Shown here piece by piece: positions 1 through 7,542 of a stretch of DNA of 64,000 nt. Numbering within the stretch: position 1 is the stretch's first letter; every line of letters begins with the position of its first letter. The notes beneath the pieces were generated by a model. The model made no database searches. It saw only the letters and a program-made list of their open reading frames with translations, and was not told the origin of the DNA. The stretch is taken from NCBI RefSeq assembly GCF_001956045.1, contig NZ_MRTH01000019.1, forward strand, positions 88,030 through 152,029, read 5' to 3'. The DNA is from Paenibacillus sp. FSL H7-0331 (GTDB lineage Bacteria > Bacillota > Bacilli > Paenibacillales > NBRC-103111). Both the position numbers and the translations under genes were made by a program.

Positions 1-1
1 T

Positions 2-319
2 GCAGAAAGAAAAAAATTTATTGCTGACTTATCTTGTAGGACTACAACAATTAAGCGCACAGAAGATTATTTTAAAACAGCTAATGCTGATCAAATTGTA
101 GAACATTTTATGACCATGGAACATAAGTTTTTCGGTATAAGATCGGAAGAAGATATTCAAACACTTTTAACCTGTTACGTTGATCCAGACAAGAGCGAAT
201 ATCCCGCCGGTAGTGGATGGTCGTTTACGAGATATTATTTTCCAGAAGCATATGCAACCGGCAGCAGGTTAGCCGACTTCTCTTCAACAGTTTATGCATT
301 GCTAAAAAGTGTTCGGTAG
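2..319 (+). CDS. C-terminal part of an unrecognised protein, cut by window start
   Basis: The frame is open from base 2 to a TAG at 317-319, so at least 105 codons are present and the 5' end lies outside the window. The internal ATG at 110 has no convincing ribosome binding site, so it is probably not the start. The visible peptide is mixed charged and aromatic, with no membrane segment or signal peptide and no motif I can place in a family. No terminator with a clear U-tract follows directly. Function is unknown. Confidence 0.45.
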   Translation, partial: AERKKFIADLSCRTTTIKRTEDYFKTANADQIVEHFMTMEHKFFGIRSEEDIQTLLTCYVDPDKSEYPAGSGWSFTRYYFPEAYATGSRLADFSSTVYALLKSVR

Positions 320-495
320 AAGGAGAACATTAAGACTGCTTTTGAAATTCCGTGTATAGCGACATTAAAATAGGATCATTGAATTCCTCTATATCAAGGG
401 TTTTGGGCTTTATGGGAGTAGTTTAGTGTCACGTTTTAATGACATTAACTTGAGGGGATTTTTTTGTTGTATGTACAAAATACGTCTTTTTAATA

Positions 496-522
496 TATCG
501 TATTGATATTATCAATACGATA
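496..522. repeat. 12-3-12 perfect inverted repeat
   Basis: TATCGTATTGAT (496-507) and ATCAATACGATA (511-522) are exact reverse complements around a 3-base centre. It lies two bases beyond the stop codon of a transposase remnant on the minus strand. It could be an IS-associated structure, or an operator for a homodimeric regulator. It has no U-tract, so a simple terminator is less likely. Confidence 0.6.
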
Positions 523-523
523 A

Positions 524-688
524 TTATGAGGGGAGATCAAAACTCACCGAATACGTTTTGCTCTTAGCTCCTTCGGTATAGCATCCCGCTTTAAACGGAC
601 ACCTCTTGCACATCTCTACATCGAAGTAATAAGTATCCTTTTGGTTAGTCTCGCTAACCCGCAAGGTTACAAACAAATAACCATTCAC
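524..688 (-). pseudogene. Transposase C-terminal remnant (IS1182-like)
   Basis: The minus strand stays open for 54 codons up to a TAA at 526-524. It encodes CKRCPFKAGC, a CxxCPxxxxC pattern typical of the C-terminal zinc-ribbon-like part of IS1182-family DDE transposases, followed by a short S/T-rich tail. Upstream, toward higher coordinates, the frame runs into a hairpin (671-725) and there is no start codon or catalytic domain. I therefore read this as a decayed insertion-sequence end. The family assignment rests only on this pattern. Confidence 0.5.
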
Positions 689-725
689 TCAGCCTGATAG
701 GGGTTGTGTGAATGGTTATTTGTTT
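671..725. terminator. Strong 18-bp stem-loop
   Basis: AAACAAATAACCATTCAC (671-688) pairs perfectly with 708-725, leaving a 19-base loop. The A-rich and T-rich ends make it usable as a bidirectional terminator. It overlaps the upstream end of the transposase remnant, so it may also belong to a former mobile element. Confidence 0.6.
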
Positions 726-743
726 AAGAGTTTGGCAAATGTG

Positions 744-778
744 AGCGACGGTCCTAAATCATAGGGAGCGTCGCTTTT
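744..778 (+). terminator. Rho-independent terminator-like hairpin
   Basis: AGCGACG (744-750) pairs with CGTCGCT (769-775), with an inner CCT/AGG pairing, followed by a short T run. No intact plus-strand gene lies immediately upstream, so it may be a remnant or serve readthrough from the left. Confidence 0.5.
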
Positions 779-989
779 CCTTTTCCTAAGTTGAGGCACA
801 TTTGAGCTGCGTATAGTTGTGCTTGGCTTGAAGAAGGTGAGAACAGACAAAAACATCTGAGGATTGTAGATATTCCCCATGTAAGAGTTGCTTTATAATT
901 AAAATCATCTGTCAGCGACTTTACTTAGGAGAGATACGATTCATGTGATGCTCGACTGCACAACTGCAAATTAAAAAGGAGGACTGACA

Positions 990-2120
990 TTGAATCATAA
1001 CTTGATCCAACTTAAGGAGAAACCCTGGTCAGACTGTTGGAGTCGGATTCAAATCAAGGTGGACTGTATGATAAAGCAGCTGGGGGAGCGTAGTCCTCAC
1101 GTATCTGTTTCAGGCATTTACGACGATGATGCCTTGGACTGGTGGACCTCCGGTTTTTGGCCGGGTATGCTTTGGATATTGAACGATATGACAGGCAAAG
1201 CGATATATCGTGATGCAGCGTGGTCCTGGGATGAACGAATAGAACAATGCTTTATGCGGGACAACCGCTTTCATCATGACGTCGGGTTTCAATTCCTGGC
1301 TACGGCTGTAATTAAATACAAGCTGACGGGTGACACGGACGCAAAGCGCAGAGGGTTGCAGGCTGCGAACATATTAGCTGGCAGGTTTAATTTAGCCGGA
1401 GGCTTTATAAGGGCTCAGAATCAGGCGTCACGTCCAGGAGCTTCAATTATCGATACGATGATGAACCTGTCGATCTTATTTTGGGCTTCAAAGGAGCTCG
1501 GTGATCCCCGGTTTGCACAAATTGCACGTGCACATGCGGATACTGTTTTGCAGCATACGATCAGAGAGGATGGATCGTCCCATCACATCACTATATTCGA
1601 TGCGGATACGGGAAATGTCGAGGAATACGTGGCAGGCCAAGGGTATTCGCCGACATCATCCTGGAGCCGTGGACAGGCCTGGGCGATATATGGAATGGCC
1701 AACACTTATAAATATACAGGAGACGTTAAGTATTTGAGCGCCGCCAAACGGACGGCTCACTACTTTATGAGCTGCCTTCCTGATGATTTTGTTGCCTATT
1801 GGGATTTTCGGCTTCCGGATTTCACCCATGAGCCGAGAGATACTTCTGCATCAAGCATTGCTGCATCCGGTTTACTCGAAATCGCGGCTCAGGTTCCGGC
1901 TGAAGAGAGCTGGATATACCGGACTGCGGCTGAATCCATACTGCTGTCTTTGACGCACAATTATAGCACACTGGACCAACCGGAATACGAAGGTATTCTA
2001 CTGGAAGCTACTGGACATAAGCCAGCCGGGCGTGATATCCAGGTTTCTTTAATTTACGGGGATTATTATTATGTAGAAGCGATAGCCAAGCTGGTAGGCT
2101 GGAACAGTCGAATATTTTAA
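990..2120 (+). CDS. Glycoside hydrolase family 88, unsaturated glucuronyl hydrolase
   Basis: Cytosolic enzyme that hydrates the 4,5-unsaturated uronic acid at the non-reducing end of oligosaccharides released by polysaccharide lyases. The 376-residue length fits UGL-type GH88. Asp97 (in HHDVGF) and Asp155 (in IIDTMMN) sit where the two catalytic aspartates of Bacillus GL1 UGL are expected. The family motifs GFWPGM and SSWSRGQAWAIYG, and a C-terminal GDYYYVEAI block, are also present. The start is TTG, supported by AAAGGAGG at 976-983. It stands alone, without a lyase or sugar transporter beside it, and ends at a bidirectional terminator. Preferred uronide is not predictable. Confidence 0.88.
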   Translation: MNHNLIQLKEKPWSDCWSRIQIKVDCMIKQLGERSPHVSVSGIYDDDALDWWTSGFWPGMLWILNDMTGKAIYRDAAWSWDERIEQCFMRDNRFHHDVGFQFLATAVIKYKLTGDTDAKRRGLQAANILAGRFNLAGGFIRAQNQASRPGASIIDTMMNLSILFWASKELGDPRFAQIARAHADTVLQHTIREDGSSHHITIFDADTGNVEEYVAGQGYSPTSSWSRGQAWAIYGMANTYKYTGDVKYLSAAKRTAHYFMSCLPDDFVAYWDFRLPDFTHEPRDTSASSIAASGLLEIAAQVPAEESWIYRTAAESILLSLTHNYSTLDQPEYEGILLEATGHKPAGRDIQVSLIYGDYYYVEAIAKLVGWNSRIF

Positions 2121-2190
2121 TGCTGTCATTAACTGTTTTCTAAAGAAAATGCCAAGTGAAAAGTCGGCTTTTCGGCTTTGTGGAATTACA

Positions 2191-2230
2191 AAAAAACCTC
2201 ACCCACGTTAATAGTGGTTTGAGGTTTTTT
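2191..2230. terminator. Bidirectional terminator between convergent genes
   Basis: AAAAAACCTCA (2191-2201) pairs with TGAGGTTTTTT (2220-2230). It ends the GH88 gene on the plus strand and the Rieske oxygenase gene on the minus strand. Confidence 0.85.
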
Positions 2231-2255
2231 GTACCTATTGTGTGAATCAGTCATC

Positions 2256-3308
2256 CTAAGACGTGTACGATCTTCCCAGCCCGATCTCACTAAGCAGCTG
2301 CCGATAAGCGATGGATGTACGGTCTGCTGGTATATGGGCTTCGGCTTGGAGGTCAAGCGGCAAATCTTCGGGAGTCTGTGCTTCGACCATATCCCGGTCC
2401 TCTTGAAACACCTGTAGATTAAACTTGATTGTATCCTCTACAGGAGCATTTTTGTCGAAATTACGAGAAATCGGACAAAATAGCCGAGTATAGCGGGCCG
2501 AAACCGGAGAAGCGCAGTTCAGAATCATCAGCTTTCCGTCGTTTGGAAAATGTACGGTAAGGGAAGCTGCAAACGGCGGGAATACACGGAATGCGCGCAG
2601 CCACATGAATCCCTCTTCAGCGATATTTTCCTGTCCTTTACCATAATTGCTAACGGTGCTCCAATAGTCGGCAATTAGCTGGTCACCCTCCCGTTTGACC
2701 TTATATTGCGGAACCTCGGTATTGTTGCGGTCTCCGAAGGTCTCGATGTGTACGTAAGCGAAGTGTGATACATCCAGAAAACCTTCCATCTGGCGTCCGG
2801 CAGAACCTGCAATATCAAAGCTCGGCAGTGTAATATTGATGAAATCCGGATCGTCCCATCCAGATAAATCCGGAATCTGCTCGCTGGTAGAAGACAGAGA
2901 AGTCCAGATCAGACCGTACCGTTCGACGGTCGGGTACACGATTAATTTCAGCTTTGGTGAAATTTTGGTATTCGGGTGTGCCGGAACAGAGGTGCAGGTT
3001 CCTTCACAATTGTAGCGGAAGCCATGATAAGGGCATACGATTTCTTCGTTTTCCACCCAGCCCTTGCTGAGGGGAGCTCCACGATGGAAGCAAAGATCAC
3101 GAGCAACAATGACCTTGCCGTGGCTCCGGTAGCAGACGAGCTTCACATCCAACAGTGTGACACCCACAGGTTTATCCGCAATATCACTTGCAATAGCGAC
3201 CGGGAACCAGTATTGGGAAAGCACCTGCCAGTCATTAGGTGTGAATGTACAGTCTCGTGGGAGTTGGATTTGGGCAGGTTCAGCAGATAATTGTGGATTC
3301 ATACTCAT
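2256..3308 (-). CDS. Rieske non-heme iron oxygenase, alpha-subunit type
   Basis: Oxygenase component that takes electrons through a Rieske [2Fe-2S] centre to a mononuclear Fe(II) site. Cluster ligands are Cys73-x-His75 and Cys92-x2-His95 (CFHRG and CPYHG). The iron site is marked by Asp179, His182 and His187 in MEGFLDVSHFAYVH. The C-terminal segment AEAHIPADRTSIAYR resembles vanillate-demethylase/PaO-like members. Length (350) is normal. The ATG start follows GAGGTG by 7 bases. No ferredoxin or reductase gene is adjacent, so electrons must come from elsewhere. The ~250-nt leader holds a variant purine-riboswitch aptamer, which suggests a purine-related substrate (inference). HpxD of Klebsiella, a Rieske oxygenase of hypoxanthine/xanthine catabolism, is a precedent. 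Confidence 0.85.
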   Translation of the reverse strand: MSMNPQLSAEPAQIQLPRDCTFTPNDWQVLSQYWFPVAIASDIADKPVGVTLLDVKLVCYRSHGKVIVARDLCFHRGAPLSKGWVENEEIVCPYHGFRYNCEGTCTSVPAHPNTKISPKLKLIVYPTVERYGLIWTSLSSTSEQIPDLSGWDDPDFINITLPSFDIAGSAGRQMEGFLDVSHFAYVHIETFGDRNNTEVPQYKVKREGDQLIADYWSTVSNYGKGQENIAEEGFMWLRAFRVFPPFAASLTVHFPNDGKLMILNCASPVSARYTRLFCPISRNFDKNAPVEDTIKFNLQVFQEDRDMVEAQTPEDLPLDLQAEAHIPADRTSIAYRQLLSEIGLGRSYTS

Positions 3309-3315
3309 CTTTTAT

Positions 3316-3453
3316 CACCTCATGGATTATTGGGTCTTGCAACTTAACGCGGAAAACCCCAGACGCAAGAGGTGCATAATGAAGCTGACCTTATACTTCG
3401 GTGCCTGGATGGGCGTTCGAAATAAAGGGACCTCCAATTTATGCAGCCTCTTG
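3316..3453 (-). promoter_or_regulatory. Predicted expression platform of the riboswitch
   Basis: The 3' strand of P1 and following bases (3453-3439, CAAGAGG then TGCATAA) can instead pair with TTATGCACCTCTTG (3379-3366), with one bulged base. The same element contains CACCTC (3374-3369), complementary to the GAGGTG ribosome binding site (3321-3316) of the oxygenase gene. The two pairings exclude each other. The simplest model is translational control, in which stabilising P1 frees CACCTC to cover the ribosome binding site. The direction of control is inference. Confidence 0.5.
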
Positions 3454-3519
3454 TAGCCTGGGGCAATTTACGGTTGCCTGGTCGAGACGCTCATACCCAT
3501 TAATGAGCTTATACAAGAG
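3448..3519 (-). ncRNA. Variant purine-riboswitch aptamer (guanine class fold)
   Basis: Read on the minus strand, CTCTTGTA (3519-3512) and TACAAGAG (3455-3448) form an 8-bp P1. P2 is GCTCAT/ATGAGC. P3 is GGCAA, loop CCGTAAA, TTGCC, which is the canonical L3 loop of purine riboswitches. J2/3 reads GTCTCGACC where the class has GTTTCTACC, placing G at the position of the ligand-contacting U51. J3/1 reads CAGGCTA instead of GACTA, with extra bases and A-to-G. These core changes suggest altered ligand specificity. The downstream gene is the Rieske oxygenase. Confidence 0.72.
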
Positions 3520-3562
3520 AATAACAGTTAAGATTTTAAGTCATGTTTTATAACATATAATT

Positions 3563-3591
3563 ATCATAAACGCTCGATTAACATCTGTCAA
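3563..3591 (-). promoter_or_regulatory. Sigma-A-like promoter for riboswitch and Rieske gene
   Basis: TTGACA (3591-3586), 17-bp spacer, TATGAT (3568-3563) on the minus strand. Transcription would start about 40 bases before the aptamer, giving a leader of roughly 250 nt. Confidence 0.65.
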
Positions 3592-3673
3592 TATAACATT
3601 TGAAGTTATTTATATTATTATTTGCAGTAATTAGTATCTTGATTTGCAGTGTTTCTAATTCTAAATTACATTT

Positions 3674-3702
3674 TTGACTGAACAATCTGTAAATTATGTT
3701 AT
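3674..3702 (+). promoter_or_regulatory. Candidate promoter for the kinase gene
   Basis: TTGACT (3674-3679), 17-bp spacer, TGTTAT (3697-3702). The -10 is imperfect. It lies between the divergent Rieske and kinase genes in an otherwise A+T-rich stretch. Confidence 0.4.
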
Positions 3703-3846
3703 GTATCCTTACAATCAATCAATGAGCTACTAGACGCGAAGAGGTAAACGGTCAGGATAATGAAAAAATTTGTATTTATCAAAAAGGTTATTGTGGTCTC
3801 TCTAAAGAATATACAATTGGACATTGTAAATTTAGGAGCTGGGCAA

Positions 3847-4833
3847 ATGGGAACATTATGGACAGAGGAAATGATCTTGGATGACCTGCTTCAATCATTT
3901 CATCGTTTCTTCGGTTTGGATGTAATTGAATCGGCTCCAATCAAACGAGGATGGCTAAACTTAAAATGGAAAATAAAAACTGAAGCCGGGGATTTTGTAC
4001 TCAAGCAATATAACAAGGAAAGATATAAAAAATATATACCAGACGAGCTGTTGTTTGCGCTTTCTCAACAGGTTAGAATGTATAACCAAGGTCTGGCGTG
4101 TCCCAATGTGTTATCGTATAACGAAAAAATATTGCTTGAGTCGGATCATGGAGAACTTTTCATGGTGATGGAATATTGCCAGGGCAAGCTAATTGAGCCA
4201 GGTAAAGCCAATGTTCATCAAATATACGATTTGGGTCGAACTACAGGAAAAATGCATCGATTGTTAAACGACGGGACCATTGGTATTAAAAATAGCCCTC
4301 AGTTTATCCCTCCCAGCCGTGAGGAACGTATAGCACATTGGAACTCAGTTTGGGTAAAAACAAAGGAATCTGGTAAAACTCATTTACTTGCCAACATAGA
4401 AACACAAATAAAAGCAACGGAAGACATGCATATGGAAATCCTGGAGTTACTTCAATTGGGATGGGCACATCGTGACCTGTGGGTGGATAACCTTTTATTT
4501 GATGACCACCGTTTAACGGCAATTCTGGATTTTGATCGACTCAAATATGACTATCCGCAGCTTGATGTAGCTCGAGCTGTGATGTCCTGTGCCGTAGATG
4601 ATCATTTAGAAGTCTCACTGGCCGCAGCGTTTATGGAAGGGTACAAGGAGGAACGCAACGTGGAAGAGGGTTACTTAACCTATTCATTACAGTTGTTATG
4701 GTATATGGAAAGTACATGGTGGATTAATGCTAACATGGATCAACATAGTGTACCTCCCGCTCGGTTTGCAAAAGAAATGATTTGGCTTGCTGAAAATCAA
4801 AAAAATATACCGACTTTACTAGCAAATATGTAG
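3847..4833 (+). CDS. APH-fold phosphotransferase (CotS/choline kinase-like)
   Basis: Predicted small-molecule kinase of the aminoglycoside phosphotransferase / choline kinase superfamily. The Brenner-type catalytic loop HRDLWVDN and the metal-binding DFD (in AILDFDRLKYDYP) are intact, followed by the LDVARA segment typical of the family. FVLKQY in the N-lobe is the likely nucleotide-binding lysine strand. ATG 3847 is preferred because TAGGAG lies 8 bases upstream, giving 328 residues. An in-frame ATG at 3760 would add 29 residues with a weaker site. Substrate is unknown: spore-coat CotS-like, homoserine and choline kinases share this fold. A hairpin at 4979-5019 probably ends its transcript. 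Confidence 0.7.
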   Translation: MGTLWTEEMILDDLLQSFHRFFGLDVIESAPIKRGWLNLKWKIKTEAGDFVLKQYNKERYKKYIPDELLFALSQQVRMYNQGLACPNVLSYNEKILLESDHGELFMVMEYCQGKLIEPGKANVHQIYDLGRTTGKMHRLLNDGTIGIKNSPQFIPPSREERIAHWNSVWVKTKESGKTHLLANIETQIKATEDMHMEILELLQLGWAHRDLWVDNLLFDDHRLTAILDFDRLKYDYPQLDVARAVMSCAVDDHLEVSLAAAFMEGYKEERNVEEGYLTYSLQLLWYMESTWWINANMDQHSVPPARFAKEMIWLAENQKNIPTLLANM

Positions 4834-4978
4834 ACAATGCAACACAATGAGGAGAAAAGAGTGCGCGTGATTGTGGAAACTGCTTGTGTAGAAGCTTGCT
4901 TTCGGGTTAGCTTACAGGTCTTACAATCGAAAGCGAGCAGGGTCGGCACGGTAGTTTCGTTTGTTGTGACGAAAAACT

Positions 4979-5019
4979 AAAGTTCGTGCTTGCTCTGGAT
5001 GCCTCTCTCCAGAACTTTT
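4979..5019 (+). terminator. Hairpin after the kinase gene
   Basis: AAAGTTC (4979-4985) and GAACTTT (5012-5018), with inner CTGGA/TCCAG pairing, form a terminator-like hairpin followed by TGTT. Another inverted pair (GCTTGCTTTCG/CGAAAGCGAGC) lies just upstream around 4899-4939. Confidence 0.5.
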
Positions 5020-5047
5020 GTTAACTAATTAGGTGTGTTACTATAAT
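5018..5047 (+). promoter_or_regulatory. Promoter for the PurM-like gene
   Basis: TTGTTA (5018-5023), 18-bp spacer, TATAAT (5042-5047). The transcript would begin near 5054, leaving a leader of under 30 nt that carries the GAGAGGCGG ribosome binding site. Confidence 0.55.
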
Positions 5048-5080
5048 TGGAAATACAAGTAAATGAGAGGCGGCAAATCC

Positions 5081-6124
5081 ATGGGAAATGACAAGCTCAC
5101 TTATGCAGAAACCGGTATTAATATTGACGATACCGATGCTGTCAAACAGAATATGGCCAAAAGTCTGCAGACGAACAATAGTCGAGTATTAAACTCGCTG
5201 GGTGCGTTCGCGTCACTGTACGATTTTAAATTTCCGGAGTATGATCATCCCGTATTGGTCATGAAAACTGAGGAGCCTGGGTCCAAGCAAAAGCTGGCTT
5301 TTCAACATGGACGGGTACGTTCAATTTGCTACGATATGATTAACCATTTGATCAATGACATCATTGTTATGGGTGCCAAACCGCTTGCAGTTCAGGACGC
5401 AATCATTAGTGGCGCCGTTGATAAAGAAACCATCAGCGAAATTGTCGACGCTGTTTCTGCGGCTTGTAAGGAACAGGATTGTGTGCTCACTGGTGGCGAG
5501 ACATCGATCCAGCCGGGAGTGCTGGAGAAAGGCTCCTATATACTTACGTCCAGTATTGTTGGCATCGTCGACAAATCGAAAATCATAGACGGGTCAGCCA
5601 TACGCAAGGGAGATGTTATTGTAGCTGTCGCGTCTAATGGAGTTCATACGAACGGGTATACACTTGTTCGGGCTATAATGGACAAGCATCCAGAAGTTCT
5701 GAACCAGAGGGTAGGTGATGAGAGTTTTTTGGATGCCATTATGAAGCCGCACTTATGTTATTACAAACCTCTGAGAGATTTGTTTGGGATGGATGGACTT
5801 CATGGAATGGCTCATATTACGGGTGGCGGTATTGAAGGAAACTTGAACCGGGTAATTCCGGAACATTTGAACGCGCTCATTGACTTATCCCGTATTGATA
5901 TTCTGCCCTTATTCCAAATCATTCGTAATATGGGGAACGTGGATGAACAGGACATGCTGCGCACATTCAATATGGGTGTTGGCCTAGTGCTGGTTGTAGA
6001 TTCAGAAATAGCCCAAAGTGTGATGGAGCACGTAGCTGCATTCGGGTTGAAAAGTTATGTTATCGGTGAAATCGTTGAGGGGAACAAGCGGGTTGTGTAC
6101 CAACAAGAATTACAATGGTATTAA
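5081..6124 (+). CDS. PurM-like AIR synthase-related protein, diverged paralogue
   Basis: The whole length (347 residues) follows phosphoribosylformylglycinamidine cyclo-ligase (PurM): ETGINID near the N-terminus, GGETS in the middle, and HITGGGIEGNLNRVIP plus FNMGVG toward the C-terminus. Key segments differ. The normally conserved TDGVGTK loop reads TEEPGSK, and GGETAEMPGMY reads GGETSIQPGVL. No other purine biosynthesis gene is adjacent, so this is unlikely to be the housekeeping purM and may act on a different amide or phosphorylated substrate (inference). The ATG at 5081 is chosen over 5063 because GAGAGGCGG lies directly before it and the promoter is very close. Confidence 0.75.
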   Translation: MGNDKLTYAETGINIDDTDAVKQNMAKSLQTNNSRVLNSLGAFASLYDFKFPEYDHPVLVMKTEEPGSKQKLAFQHGRVRSICYDMINHLINDIIVMGAKPLAVQDAIISGAVDKETISEIVDAVSAACKEQDCVLTGGETSIQPGVLEKGSYILTSSIVGIVDKSKIIDGSAIRKGDVIVAVASNGVHTNGYTLVRAIMDKHPEVLNQRVGDESFLDAIMKPHLCYYKPLRDLFGMDGLHGMAHITGGGIEGNLNRVIPEHLNALIDLSRIDILPLFQIIRNMGNVDEQDMLRTFNMGVGLVLVVDSEIAQSVMEHVAAFGLKSYVIGEIVEGNKRVVYQQELQWY

Positions 6125-6156
6125 ATTTACAGTCAAGAGTTTATTGAATTAGCAGG

Positions 6157-6179
6157 CTGCCGGGATCGGCAGTTTTTTT
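6157..6179 (+). terminator. Terminator of the PurM-like gene
   Basis: CTGCCG (6157-6162), GGAT loop, CGGCAG (6167-6172), then seven T residues. Confidence 0.9.
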
Positions 6180-6212
6180 GCGTTATCGGGCATGCTTGTG
6201 TGGCGGCACTGA

Positions 6213-6436
6213 TGCTTGGCTAAAAAGCCATATCGTCCCCATTGTGGCTTTGAACTCCATAAGGACAAGAAGCTATTAAAGCAAGCTATTTCCGTAATGG
6301 ATGAGGGGTTTCAGGTATTAGAAAAATAGCGGACTTATATGATTCGTTCGATAAGTTGAGACAACAATCCAACATTTCGACCCCCAATTGGGACGATTTT
6401 AGAAAACAAACGTTTGCCAAATTTCAGGCCCGTTGA
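6213..6436 (+). pseudogene. Two-frame remnant of an unidentified gene
   Basis: One frame (6213-6329) reads AKKPYRPHCGFELHKDKK and on to a TAG. A second, overlapping frame then continues through DLYDSFDKLRQQSN to a TGA at 6434-6436. Both have protein-like composition, and a single frameshift near 6310-6325 would join them. There is no start codon with a ribosome binding site. I do not recognise the family, and a chance open frame cannot be excluded. Confidence 0.3.
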
Positions 6437-6501
6437 TTAACCCCTAAATGGTAGAAAAAGAGCCGTCAACAAGGTAAAATGTTCAATCAACAGGCCTGTT
6501 G

Positions 6502-7356
6502 TTATTGAGCAGTACCAAACTTGCGGGATGTAATTCGATACGTTGTAGGTGACATCCCTTTTCTAGCTGTAAACTGTTTGATAAAGTAGGTGTCATACTC
6601 GAATCCAGTGGAATGTGCAATTTCATTAAGGCTCATATCGGTATGTGTCAAAAGATCACTCGCAACCTTCAAGCGATGTGTAAGCAAGTAACCAAATGCT
6701 GTTTTTCCACATCTCTCCTGAAACAATTTATTCAGAGTCACACGGTTCAAATGAGCACAATTCGTCAAATCGTTTAATGAAATCTTTCGCGAATAATTAG
6801 TGTGTATATAATCTAATACTTTATCGACAGGTGAATGTTCACTATTTTGATTTAATTCCTCCATCAAACCTAAAATTTGGATGAGATACTTTTTTATTCT
6901 GCACACCCAAAGTGCATCACTTTGCGCCTGCACTTCGGTGCCAAGTACGAAAAACCATTCAAACAATAGGGGGTATGCTTTCTCGGTTACACGAGGTACA
7001 CCAGTATACAAATGATCCCTTTGAAAAAGGGAAAGTCCAGTTTGGATTCTAGGAGCTGCAGGAAAATAATCTTTCGTTTCGGTAAGAGTAATGGTGTTAA
7101 GAAATTCGGGATGAAAACTAAAGGATTGAGCAGATACATTAATCTTTTCAACCACTTGCACATTATCGTCTTCAGCCAAGCAAAGGACACCAGGAGCGCT
7201 AATGGATATGGGACGTTCATTCAATATCCCATTTATACTTCCTGACGTAATAAAAATCAGCGTATACCGTTCAGGATAAGGAAGAATACTGAAATCCTCC
7301 ACTGCGACAAATTCTATTTTCACCGTACGTTCTTTGTGTCGGTCCATTTGCGGCAT
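6502..7356 (-). CDS. AraC-family transcriptional regulator
   Basis: N-terminal cupin-like sensor region (about residues 1-170) followed by two helix-turn-helix motifs in the last 100 residues: KISLNDLTNCAHLNRVTLNKLF and MSLNEIAHSTGFEYDTYFIKQFT. The ATG at 7356 follows TAGGTG by 7 bases; a GTG at 7365 would overlap that site. It is divergent from the epoxide hydrolase gene across a ~190-bp gap and probably regulates it or itself. The inducer is unknown. Confidence 0.85.
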   Translation of the reverse strand: MPQMDRHKERTVKIEFVAVEDFSILPYPERYTLIFITSGSINGILNERPISISAPGVLCLAEDDNVQVVEKINVSAQSFSFHPEFLNTITLTETKDYFPAAPRIQTGLSLFQRDHLYTGVPRVTEKAYPLLFEWFFVLGTEVQAQSDALWVCRIKKYLIQILGLMEELNQNSEHSPVDKVLDYIHTNYSRKISLNDLTNCAHLNRVTLNKLFQERCGKTAFGYLLTHRLKVASDLLTHTDMSLNEIAHSTGFEYDTYFIKQFTARKGMSPTTYRITSRKFGTAQ

Positions 7357-7542
7357 TTTTTTCACCTATCAAATAGTATAGTTGGTTGCTTCACTTATAA
7401 CAGTGTAGCATACAAATTCAAAGGTTATAATTAGATTGTGAATCAACCCCAAATGAGCAGCTAAAGGACTACATTCCATAAGCCACATTTTCCACGACAG
7501 CTGCTCAAACTGTCAAGATTAAACGATTGGGAGGAAATCATT

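Noticed and set aside
4894..4979. Structured RNA or riboswitch before the PurM-like gene
   Set aside because: Two inverted repeats are present, but they lie upstream of the best promoter (5018-5047), so they are more likely part of the preceding transcript's 3' end.
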